Below, piece after piece: positions 36,471 through 47,217 of a DNA stretch of 64,000 nt. Position 1 is the stretch's first letter. Every line of letters begins with the position of its first letter. Source of the DNA: Lobosporangium transversale (Eukaryota > Mortierellomycota > Mortierellomycetes > Mortierellales > Mortierellaceae); the NCBI RefSeq assembly GCF_002105155.1, contig NW_019029012.1, positions 408,805 through 472,804 on the forward strand. The letters are read 5' to 3'. Under the pieces are notes generated by a model that was not told the origin of the DNA, ran no database searches, and saw nothing but the letters and a program-made list of their open reading frames with translations. Both the position numbers and the translations under genes were made by a program.

Positions 36471-39400
36471 GCGATTGAGATAGAAAGTGCCTCCTTTTCG
36501 CTTGAATGGTTTGTGCACGGATAAAGTGCGTAAAGACATTGTTACAGTTTGAATGCACACATGCCAACGAACGACGTTCGCTTCCTTTCTCATTCTTTTT
36601 TTAAACTGTGTCACAAAATCACCGTTGTCTTCTCTATCTAGAGGAAATCAGTACATGAACATGCACACACATAATGTTAACATTTATTAATGTTTTTTAA
36701 AGAGAGAGAGAGAGAGAGAGCCTTTTCTTTTTGAGAGAAACGACAAAGACTAACAGAAGTAGGCATTGTTGAGCATTGCTCTATGCTAGTTGCCTATACC
36801 AGTGGCATGAGAAAGTCAAGATGCTCAAGAATAAAAGGTATACATGTATATTATATTTGAGCCATGCATGTACACAGTAAGGCTGCCCCCGGAAAACCAA
36901 GAGTGTTTATTGAAAAGAAGAAAAAAATCAGGTTCCCTTGTTTTCAAATGTCTGTTTATTCTTTATTCTGATGCTGCATATCAATACAATATAAATATAA
37001 TATAAAAAAAAAAAAAAAAAAAAACAACAACAACTATTTTCTGTCTGTCTCCTAACAGAGGAGCGCCCATCTACTGATCATCCCAAAGTCAATGGAATAT
37101 CTTTCCCCTTTCATGATAGATTGAACTAATCTCTTGTCGTTCCCAAGATGCTGTACTTGTCTTCCTGCAGCATTACATATTGAACTGATGAATCTCGGAG
37201 GAAGATAGCCATTTATACCAGTCGAGTTCTACTTTTATGTGTACCAAATTGGGTGTAAAAATAAACAGCGCGGGAACTCATTGGATTTTGTCATCTATAA
37301 TGTTTATTTCGAATAAAGAGATTTTCAATGTCCATCGAGACGATAACACTTTGAAGCTTGGGACACAAAGGGGAGCCCTGTTCGTCTTTTTTTTTTTTTT
37401 TTTTTTTTTTTTTGTTTGGCTCTCGGAAACGATTAAACTTTTAAGACCTCTTTTATTTTTTAAGTATCAGTTTCCTTCTTTTTCTCTGTACCCAAAATGT
37501 TACCCAAGAACTAATGCATTGTCGTACCGTACCTGTGCACTCTACCAGGCTCGCACACTTTTCTGGACGAAAACTACCAATGCTGTTCCTAGAGGGATGT
37601 ACTCAATAGAGTTTTACGTTTTTTTTTTTTTTTTTTTTTTTTTTTTTCTTTTTAACAAGCAAGTATAAATGTATATTTGTAGACCTTTAATTTGATTTCT
37701 TTTTTTTTTTTTTTTCTTTTTCTACCATTCAAGTAAAGCAAAATAAGTGAGGAGGCACACGTGTGAATATGGGAGAGAAGTGATTGCGTGCTCGGATGTG
37801 GTTATTATATCCAATGCAATGTCTTTTCTTGTCAAACTATGGCAACCCGCCTGGTCTGTCAAAGAGAAAAGAGAAAGAGAAATGAAGGGTGAGCGTGAAG
37901 AAAGTACAAGGGAGTATGAGATTTCAGGGGTGCATATCTGATGTTCTTTTCAGCCCATTAATCTTGAAGCTCAATCATCAGTCGTTGACGATAATGGGGT
38001 GTTCTTGTCCAATTATAAGGCAGTGACATGCGAATGTTAGTCAGTGCCTGAATGTTCTTTGTTTACTGCTGTAACTCTTTTACCAATGACCACTGGGTTC
38101 GTTCGCGGAGCGAAAAGAGCAAAGTAAAACTGAAAGGCGAAGGGGGAGAGAAGAGAGAGAGAGAGACATGTATGTATGCACTGAAGGGACTTGATCGAGA
38201 AGAAAAAGGTCGTACAAAGTTCAATACAAATCCGACCAGTTATTATTCTATTCGCACTTATTTTTTTTCCCTTCACTTCACATTCAGTCCAATGCCTTGC
38301 CACATTTGCATTAACACATTTTTTTTTCTTTTTGTTGTTGCTCACTCATCCATTCCAAAACAGAGAGCACAAGCTTCGATTGTCGATTGGACGGCATTTA
38401 TTGCATGCAGTTTGATGTGCAGACATGGAAAAAGAAATTGAAAATAAAAGCTTGAGAGACAAAGGTGGCATGACCAGAAACAAAAAAAAAGAAAAAAAGA
38501 AAAAAAAAGTATGATACGTAATGACGATTGGAACAGGAGCAGGAATTTGTCGCGAGTTTTTTATATTATTCGCCGGCCCATGCCTATGCACGAGAAGACC
38601 TAAAAAAAAAAAAAAAAAAGCACGGGCATAGTTGAGTAGTGAATATGTTCATGTACGACATTTTTTATTATTTTATGTATGCTATTAAGATGAACAAACA
38701 TGGATATTAAGCGTGATGGGCGGCAATTATAAATTATATCGGGGCATTCTGTCGTAGGAGATAGGGGCTGAAATGTTGGTAGTATCTATTAATGATAAAA
38801 CGCGCTTTGGTGATATGTATGTTCTCATATTATATTTAACATTCTATCATCTCTTACTATCTGGATGTATTCAACAAAGAGTTACAGCTGATGGCTTGAT
38901 CATCTACCTTTTTATTTCCTGGATGAAATATTATGTGAGATATATATAATTGCAGTGTAGAGCGAATTGAATGAGTGTATTCATTTGAGTATACTCAATT
39001 GGCTGTTCATTTGAATGTGCCTGCATGTTTGTTGTTGAGCATATTTTTGCAGGAATGAAAAAAAATAAAAAATAATAATAATAATAAAAGTGGTGCAAAA
39101 GATGTTGGGTTAGGGAGAATAGAACGGTTGTCGAAAATCTACATGTGCCATAGACCATGCATGGTCCAATGTGCGCCAACCAATGGTCTTGCTTCTTGAT
39201 GTTCATTGTTTTTTTTTTTTTTTGCTTCTAAATTTTCTCTCTCAGAAAGATAGAAGGAAGGAAAGGAGGCAAGTAAGGAGAGAAGGCGGTGTGTGTGTGC
39301 GCAAACATGCCATTGCAAAGAAAATACAATGGGATAGGAGGGATCAGGCCAGCAAGGAGAGGAGGGGGGGACACACGCCCCATTCGGAGATGACAGACAA

Positions 39401-39701
39401 AACATTGAAGGTTCGGTAAAATGTTTATTTGTAATAATATTAAATAATATTAAATTAAATTGAAATAGTTTCTTCCACACTATTGAATCGAGGACGACAC
39501 GTTGGATGAAGGCAAAGGGGCCAAGGTCGGTCTCGCCATATCCTTTTTCTTTTTCTTTATCTTTTTGTTCATCAATGTCACTCTCTATCCTTGTTTAGTG
39601 AGGATCAAAAGCACCGTGAATGTGAGCACGAATTCAAATGTTGTGTGATGTGCTGGGTTTTTTTTTGGTTTATTTATCTGTTACTCAAGGCCAAGGTCAT
39701 G

Positions 39702-39702
<1 letters not shown>

Positions 39703-39768
<66 letters not shown>
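39703..39768. repeat. (AG)n microsatellite
   Basis: Two blocks of AG repeats separated by a short AGAGCG interruption. A degenerate GGATGT/GGATGC hexamer repeat follows at about 39795-39847. Confidence 0.9.
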
Positions 39769-39772
<4 letters not shown>

Positions 39773-40519
39773 TGATTCGCTCAATGTTTTCATTTATGTG
39801 GATGTGGGTGTGGGTGTGGATGTGGATATGGATGCAGATGCGGATGAATGAGAGTGAGTAAGAGATTAGTTTTAGTTTAGTTTTAGTTCTTTTTCCCATC
39901 ATCAGACTCTTCTTTATTCTTTCATGATAAAAGATGTCTGTCTATCCAATGCGATTATACATGATTATATATACATTAGGATTGGATGTGATATGCAATG
40001 CGATAAATACAAGTAAACATTTAATAAAGACATTTCATTCATTCATGCACACGATGGTTTGAGCATGTTATTGCCCTCCATGCCTCCATGCTCGCTTGCC
40101 TTGCTTTGCTTTTGTTGCTTGTTTACTTGTTTTGCTCTTCTTCTACAACCTTGGACACTTTCAACGCCATCTTAATTCACTTTGTAATATTTTATTTTAC
40201 CTTATTTTAGTTTAGTTGTTTGCTTTTTAGAACTGGTTACTTTCTTTTTTCTTCTTCTCTTCTTTCTTCCTCTTCCCTTCTTCCTTTTCTTCCTTTCTTC
40301 CTTCTTTGTTTCTTCCCCTCCATCCTTCCTCTATTCTTGTTCTCCATCCTCCTCTTCCTTCCTCTATTCCTTCTCTTATTCATCTTCTCATTTGCTCCAT
40401 CTACTGCCATTTCCTTTGAAGGTGTGCTTCTGCTCATTCATTCTCTTTCTCCATTTCACACCCTTTTTTTTTTTTTTTTTTTTTTTTAAACATTCAAAGA
40501 CTGGTTGCTTGCTTACTTG

Positions 40520-40572
40520 ATTGATTTGATTTGATATGATTTGATATGATTTGATTTGATATGATTGATATC
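40520..40572. repeat. Short tandem TTTGA/TATGA repeat
   Basis: About ten 5-bp units alternate between TTTGA and TATGA. Confidence 0.75.
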
Positions 40573-41007
40573 CTCGTTATCTTTCTCTCGGTGCATGGTG
40601 TCAATCCTCTTCACTCCCGTTGCTTCTTGTTGACGCTGTCTCTTTCCCGCAGACAAGCAAACAAGCAATAAACTAAAATAAAGTAAAAAAGGGGATTGAC
40701 TTTCAAGGGAACATTTCAATTACCTTTTTTTCATCATTTATCAGCAAGAAAGCATTCACATCCACACTTGATCATATCATCAACATTATGCCTATCATAA
40801 TCCATCATTCCGTCTCTCTCCTTCCCCTATTCTTCTCTACCAGATAAAATCACACATTCACACTTTCAGCGTCTTGTTTCTCTTACTGTCCTTGCTTCTG
40901 TTCCTGTACTTTGATCGGTCTCCTTCTCCTCCTCTTTTTTTTTCTTTTTCTTTTTCTTTTAGCGCCCTTGACTTTCCAGTGCTCATCCATATTCTCCCGG
41001 TCCTCTC

Positions 41008-41044
<37 letters not shown>

Positions 41045-41192
41045 ACTCCCGTTCTTCTATTCCCCCCCTTACTTTTTATTTATTTTTTTCTTTTTATTGA
41101 CGCCTTTTCTTCTCTTTTTCTTTTTCATTCTCTACATCATAGCAGGGCAAGATAAGAAACAACCCTATAAAAGCAAAAACGGAAAAAAGAAA

Positions 41193-42141
41193 ATGACTAC
41201 CGCTACTTCGCCCCCAGTAAACCTGGCTGAGCACTCCAGAGACCGTTCTGCATCCAATGCGTCAAAACATGCAGACTACCCGGATAGGACCGAACCACGG
41301 TCGGGAATGACCATGGACTATACCATCAACGCCAGCGGTACGCGTCATCAACAACCATTACAACACTACAACGAGCACGGAAGCGGCTATTCTGAGTATC
41401 ATGATCAGCAACAACAACAACAGCAACAGCATAATGACAACACCAGCAACGGTAATGGCCATAATAACCATTACTCCACTCTCCCAGTATCCTCACAATC
41501 TCATTACCCACACGTATCCACTTCCAATGGGCCTTACCTTCCCCCGCCTATCCAGACCGCACCATTCGGTAATGGTCCTCAAGCCAATGGACTTCACTCT
41601 CATTCTCAGACCCCTATAGTGTCGCCTTCACCACTCTCCTCTGGTAACAATGCCCATGCTTACCAACAACAACAGGGGCACTACGACTATGATCAGTACC
41701 ATGCCCAACCCTATCATGCACAACATGCATCATACCCACAGGATCATCATCCACATCTGTAAGTATCAAACAGTTGGACAAAAAATTATTTTCTCTCTCT
41801 CTCCCCAGAGGGTGGCGACACAAAAAAATTGAATTTGAGAGTGCTGTGCTTCTTATGCTGATGGTAATTGTGTCCCTGTGGCCAAAGCAGGCGTGGTACA
41901 AGATGTGATGTGACAACAGGCACACAGACACTAGGCGATTCTTGTGAAACTGGCCAGGATTATGTTGCACCGCCACATTATGATCGCTTACTTCTTTTCC
42001 AGGAGTGAATGCAGATGGGAGGTGTAGTATCATCTTTAAAAGTGAAATAGATCGCGGTAAAAAAAAAAAAAAAAAAAAAAAAAACCTGCCTGATGCGGTA
42101 AAGATGTGGAATTCTGACCGAAGAAAGAATCCTTTCCGTCG

Positions 42142-42172
<31 letters not shown>

Positions 42173-44453
42173 CCCATTGGGTATGGTTTCTTTATGGTAG
42201 ATGAATATATTCCAAAAAAAAAAAAAAAAAAAACCTGTATTTCGTGTATTGAGAAAAGCTCTACCGAGAATGGGAATGCCCCTGCCTAGGCTGCTCAATC
42301 CATGTGAGCAGCAAGATTGATGATGTTGCCCATAATGTCAGCAATAATGCTTCTAGTTCAAATTCAACACTCGGCAATGGGTCGTCCTCTACCTCGTTAA
42401 CACACTATTCGAGGTTATCAAAGGTGGATGATTTTATTTTAATTTTTTTCAAACAGTTGTTTCAGGTATTTTAGTGGATTGTTCAGAGTTTGCAACTTCA
42501 GATGAGCTAGCCACTCTATCAACATAGAAGGAGAGGGGCGGAGTGGAAGGAATGCCAAATGTGAGGAACAAAAAGTGCTGAAACTCTTGTCCTTGTACAG
42601 CATCAACAATGTGAAGAAGATATGACGTCGTCACGATGAGTGCTTCAGATTTTGGGCAGTCGTGCGTACAGAGAAATCCCCTTCCTTTCCTGCCAGTTGT
42701 AACTTACTCATTTCTCATTACTAATTTCCTAATAGGAACCACCCATACAACAATCATCATGGCAATCCCGACGATCTGCCCGAGAGTCCAATCGTAGGTC
42801 CTGATGGCATGCCCATCAATGGACGGGACCCCAGTACAGCCTATTCTACCTCAGCTCCTTCTCCAACATCGGCACAAGCAATGTTTGCAAACCGCACAAA
42901 ACGTCGATCTGAAGTATTCGCTCCTCACGAAAGTCCTTATTTTTATCCAGCCCAACAGCACTACAACCTTTGCAGCATGGATCGGTCCACAAGGTACGAA
43001 CTCCAACTGACATCGATGCTAACGAGCTTACCTCCTTTCTTCCTTTTGTTTTTGATTATCCATCCATGTAACTCATAACCTTTATTTTATTGTCGATCAC
43101 CTGTTCATATTCAGCTACAACATCAAGATTGCAGCCAAGATTGATCGCGGATTCTTTTTGGCGGCAAATGATTGGACATGTTACCGTCGCAACTATTTCC
43201 AGATCAGTGCCTCCTTCTCCATCCATGGTCTTGACACCTCTATGCATCCAGAAGTCCCATGTCTAATGGACCGCAACGGCGAATTCGTTCAAGTCAACAA
43301 ATTCTTGATTTGTATTGGCGCGCAGATTCAAAATGGAGAAAAGGCAATTGAGCTAGTTCAGCATACCCCCAAGCGTGACAAAGGCCCACAGATTACGCCT
43401 AGGCCGACACCTCTTAGAGCTGGAGGCGATCTGAGCATGTACTCTTCAGGATCAAATCCTAATGTAGTTACATTCGAACGTGTGCAGTTCAAAACGGCTA
43501 CAGCAAACAACGGTAAGAGAAGAGCAGCCCAGCAATACTACCAGGTCCATGTGGATCTGTTTGCAGAGACCAGTATGGGTGAAATGGTTCTGGTCGCGAG
43601 ATCCTTCTCTGCTCCTTTGGTTGTTCGTGGCCGATCTCCTGGTCATTACGCAGACAACGAAGAGAATGCCGGATCCGCTACGCAGCCCGTCGATGATAGA
43701 TATTACAGGAACGATAGCATCAGCAGCAATGGAGGAACTGCTCCATCAGTGAATGGCGACTATCCTTATTACCCCAACTATGGATACGGATCGTCATATC
43801 AGTATCAGTCTCTCGGGTCAGCCTCTCATATTGCTTCACAGTCCGATCCCAATTATTATGAGCGTCATGGCTCAGAATCGTCATATCCAACCAGCCCACT
43901 GTCACCGCAGGCGAGGCACCCAGGGTCATATATGACCCCACAAATCCATCACGGCTTCTCACCTGCTTCGGTTTCGCCAGATATGTACAGCCCTCCTAGT
44001 TTCATCGGCGCAGGCCCAGAAAGTCCGATCAATCGTCTTCCTCACGACGGGCACTATACCTATGGATCCTCACCATACTCACAATATCCTCAGCAACAGC
44101 AACAACAAGAGGATGCTCAGGGACAATACCCTGCACAATATGAACCAGAAGATCATGAGGCGCAGATGGCCGGATTGAGAATTCACTCACCTGTGAGCCC
44201 TGGTAGTCCAGTGCAAGCATCTGCTCGTCGCCAGTCATTTAGCTCGTCTTTATCATCCAAAAAGGTTGACCGAAATGTTGTCGGCCCTGCTCGCAAACCC
44301 CGTTCGATCTCAATGTCTGGTATCAGCAAGCGTGCACCAAGTAAAACACGTCCATCATCATCCAGAACTGTTCCTGTGAGTCCCACTAAGGAGTCTATGA
44401 AAGGTCTTGGGATCTCAACCGATCGTATTTTGGAAGAAGAACACCAGTCATGA
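41193..44453 (+). CDS. NDT80/PhoG-family transcription factor
   Basis: Three exons (41193-41758, 42736-42993, 43115-44453) join in phase into 720 aa. The N-terminus (1-190) is His/Gln/Asn-rich with a Q8 tract. The Ig-like s-type DNA-binding domain begins at about residue 275 (SYNIKIAAKIDRGFFLAAND, WTCYRRNYFQISASFSIHGL) and continues through VTFERVQFKTATANNGKRRA to LVARSFSAPLVVRGRSPGHY. This is the NDT80/PhoG fold (yeast Ndt80, Aspergillus XprG, Neurospora VIB-1, animal MYRF). Members control meiosis, nutrient response or heterokaryon incompatibility; which applies here cannot be told. The C-terminus is Ser/Pro/Tyr-rich, probably activating, with a basic patch near 665-690. The start follows AAGAAA, and upstream in-frame sequence is homopolymer-derived. 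Intron 1 is 977 nt, unusually long for this locus, and may hold a cassette exon. Confidence 0.9.
42309..42413 (+). other. Possible in-frame cassette exon in NDT80-like intron 1
   Basis: A 105-nt open segment is bounded by an AG (CATGTGAG|C) and a weak donor (TCGAG|GTTATC). It has the same phase (2-2) as the intron that contains it, so inclusion would add 35 Ser/Asn/Thr-rich residues (SKIDDVAHNVSNNASSSNST) without a frameshift. Its composition matches the flanking disordered region. No direct evidence of use. Confidence 0.3.
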
Positions 44454-44835
44454 TTAGCACATCAAGAAGGCTTTAAAGCTTTTGTATTTTTTTTTTTTTT
44501 ATCATCTTGATACATTTTTTCGCTGCATCTTTTCCTAGTTCTCCCCTTCATTTTCTTATTGTTCTCCACTATTCCCTCCGCCACATGTCTACTCTATTTT
44601 TTTTTTTTTCTTGTTTGTCATCACTATTTACTATATGCAGCATGCCTTCTTCCTTTCTGTCTTTCATTGACAGGCTATTTAACCAATGCCTAGTTTTCAG
44701 CAATTTGGATAAAAGTAAACGCGCAGGTCCGCGTAATACCAGTAAAAAATGCTTACACAAAATTAGTGACAACGTTTTCACATAAGCTTTTCTCAAATCA
44801 CAAAAAGTTTTTTTAAATATGACCCTGCTTCATCA

Positions 44836-46761
44836 ATGCAGTATCATCCCGTCATTTGCCAGCATGCAGTCTGGGGAAGCAAACAGCAGCGCTTCCGTCA
44901 TTGCAAATTACCAGCGAAGCTTTCACCTCTTCTGTTGGAACAGATTCAGCAACTTGAGGAACGATGTTTTGTGAATGGATCTGAAATCTCATCGCATGGT
45001 AGCGGAACAGTTCAGATCACAGAGAAGGAGCTCCAAAACCAATTGGAAGGTTATCTCGACTTGCGGAGCAAGCTCCTACAGCCCTTGTATGATGCCCAGC
45101 AAATTCTGTGTGGACATCATCAGAAAGAGTTTCTCCGAGAACAGGCGGCGCAAGAGCTTATACAGAAGGAAAAGGCTGCTGGTATCTACCAGGATCCTGA
45201 AACCAAACGACTGAGCAAAGATCTACCCATCGATCCAAAAGATATCCCAAGCGATTTCCTTAGAGCTATTGAAAGAGTCTTTTCCAAAGCACCTTCATTG
45301 ATCATTCAACAAGTGTTGGATCACTGGGATGGACCAGATGAGTGGAAACTGGGTCGGGGAGGGACAAAAACGAGCTATTGTAATAGTACTATTGATGATG
45401 GTGATCAAGATCCCGTTGGCGAGGAGAAAAAGCTACGAGTAGAAGAGTTTCCATGCCATGAGTCTTTCGAGGCTCTTTTTGCGGATGCTGGGACAAAAAA
45501 AAAAAGGCATCTGGCTCAAGAGTCCCAACTTATTCAGGCCATGATTTCACACGGCCTTTTAGATTGCGTTTCAAGTCCATTACATGAAGGTAGTGGTGAC
45601 GCTAGCGATAAGAATAACCACTATGGCCGCACAGCAGGCAGTAACAAAGATAGCCATCAGACAGGGTCAAAACGGAGACCCGTATTTGTAGAATTTGGAG
45701 CAGGAACTGGAGGATTATCCAGACACCTCCAGTTAGTGTTGGAAAGCATTGTCTCAAAACGTATCTCAGGACCTTTAAATACATCAACCACACCAGAACC
45801 AGTAGGGCCAGTAGCAGCAACCTTGCAGACAAAGTTAAATCACACTAGTTTGGCGAATAGCGTCTATGAACCATATAATTTTGTGCTCCTTGACCGCCAA
45901 AAGTTCCGTTCGAGAAATCAGGTTGATTACATGATTCGCACACAAGCTAGACCTGTTAAGCCTCGGCTGTTACGGATCACTAAGGATGTGCGAGAGCTTA
46001 AGCTCAAAAATTTACAGCTCATCCACGAGGTCGAACCTGGTGTGGCATGGCGCGAGTGGACAGAAGGTGGAGGAGAAGTGGATCCACAAGATCAGTCAAC
46101 TTTGATCCCCACCCAGTATATCTGTATTTCAAAGCACTTTTGTGGGTCGGCAACAGATCTTGCTCTATCGTGGATACGAGAGCAAAGGCAGCAACAACAA
46201 CAACAGGGAGAGATGCAATCCAGATCCAAAAGTTTAGACAGCTACTCAATCTGCTTTGCCACATGCTGCCATGGTATTTGCGAACCTTCACTTGTAGCTA
46301 GACCTTACTTAAAGGAGCTTCTGAGTGTAGCAAGCATTAAGAAAAGGAAACGAGTAGAGAATGATCAAAGGAGGGACGATAATCCAGTTTGGCATGGGAA
46401 ACAACAGATGCAAAATCAACAGGAAGATGAAAAATATGACATTTCAGATGACCAACTAGGAGTATGGATCCCATGGATAATTAAATTAACAGGATGGGCG
46501 ACATTGGGCAAACAAGAAGAAAGTACACTTGTCGCAAGGCCTGGTAAGGATGCCTCAGGGCCAGGAATTTGGATTAACAAAGATGACGAAGCGACGACAT
46601 TTACAAGAGACCAGAGACGCGTACTAGGAAAGCGATGCAAGAAGCTGCTAGATATGGCGCGATGCTTGTATTTAATTCGAGAATGTGGCTTCAAGAATGC
46701 CGTGGCAATTGAGTACACGGAAGAAAGCGTCGAAAGTGGAGCTATTGTTGGATCCATGTAA
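44836..46761 (+). CDS. TRM13: tRNA 2'-O-methyltransferase Trm13
   Basis: Trm13 makes 2'-O-methylribose at position 4 of the acceptor stem of certain tRNAs, using S-adenosylmethionine. Single-exon 641-aa frame. Seen: an N-terminal Cys/His segment (ICQHAVWGSKQQRFRHCKLP) matching the Trm13 zinc-finger region in degenerate form; the SAM-binding loop FVEFGAGTGGLSRHL at about 284-298; the LLDRQKFRSRNQVDYMIR motif near 350; ISKHFCGSATDLAL near 430; FATCCHGICEPS near 473; and the C-terminal ARCLYLIRECGF. The usual family order is kept. Insertions rich in Gln or charged residues make it longer than yeast Trm13 (476 aa). The family's 'CCH' motif is present as TCCHG. ATG 44836 is the first in frame; no intron is needed. 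Confidence 0.9.
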   Translation: MQYHPVICQHAVWGSKQQRFRHCKLPAKLSPLLLEQIQQLEERCFVNGSEISSHGSGTVQITEKELQNQLEGYLDLRSKLLQPLYDAQQILCGHHQKEFLREQAAQELIQKEKAAGIYQDPETKRLSKDLPIDPKDIPSDFLRAIERVFSKAPSLIIQQVLDHWDGPDEWKLGRGGTKTSYCNSTIDDGDQDPVGEEKKLRVEEFPCHESFEALFADAGTKKKRHLAQESQLIQAMISHGLLDCVSSPLHEGSGDASDKNNHYGRTAGSNKDSHQTGSKRRPVFVEFGAGTGGLSRHLQLVLESIVSKRISGPLNTSTTPEPVGPVAATLQTKLNHTSLANSVYEPYNFVLLDRQKFRSRNQVDYMIRTQARPVKPRLLRITKDVRELKLKNLQLIHEVEPGVAWREWTEGGGEVDPQDQSTLIPTQYICISKHFCGSATDLALSWIREQRQQQQQQGEMQSRSKSLDSYSICFATCCHGICEPSLVARPYLKELLSVASIKKRKRVENDQRRDDNPVWHGKQQMQNQQEDEKYDISDDQLGVWIPWIIKLTGWATLGKQEESTLVARPGKDASGPGIWINKDDEATTFTRDQRRVLGKRCKKLLDMARCLYLIRECGFKNAVAIEYTEESVESGAIVGSM

Positions 46762-47217
46762 ATATCAGACATATAAATACATCAAATTAGAATAATACAT
46801 TAATTTATGATTGTTGTTTTTAAAAGTAACTACGCTCGTGTTACTGGAATCAAAGTATTTTATACTTGATTGAAAAAGTCAAGAGCTTCTAGCAATAACA
46901 AGTTACTTTATCGCTAAAACCCTTCCCTCTTCCTATGTATTTTTTCAATGCGAAGCCTAATAGTTTTGTCATATAGGGTGTATAACACATGAATGCGATT
47001 ACTGACCCCTGGTCTTTGATTTTAAGCGTTGAGGGGATTCGGGATAAACAGAAATGCCACAGTCGTAGATTACGTACACAGATCAATCACGTACAAACGT
47101 CGTGTCGTGAATGAAATTGTTTTATTTACTTTCATGTCGGGGACATGATAAGATTCAGATTCGCATCCTCTCTTCTCTCCACTCTTCATTTTTCTCCTTT
47201 CTTCCATCCCATCCAAC
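46762..47217. other. Intergenic, LSC2 promoter side
   Basis: AT-rich 3' flank of TRM13, then a pyrimidine-rich leader (47161-47215) directly before the LSC2 ATG. Nothing else seen. Confidence 0.5.

Larger units (their letters stand above)
34018..41192. other. About 7 kb without a recognisable gene
   Basis: The stretch holds simple repeats, A/T runs (near 34105, 37002, 37388, 37620, 38600, 40464, 41012) and short open frames. Two frames look faintly coding but have no family match: minus 34879-34565 (GFDFFQFHPATESVRAAYET) and minus 36100-35888 (TYLRCCTLNRVNLRLLCSLI). They may be relics. The right half is probably the upstream region of the NDT80-like gene, with polypyrimidine tracts at 40240-40470 and 40915-41140. 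No RNA gene recognised. Confidence 0.5.

Noticed and set aside
36360..36620. Ile/Leu-rich minus-strand frames
   Set aside because: Produced by the (TAA)n microsatellite.
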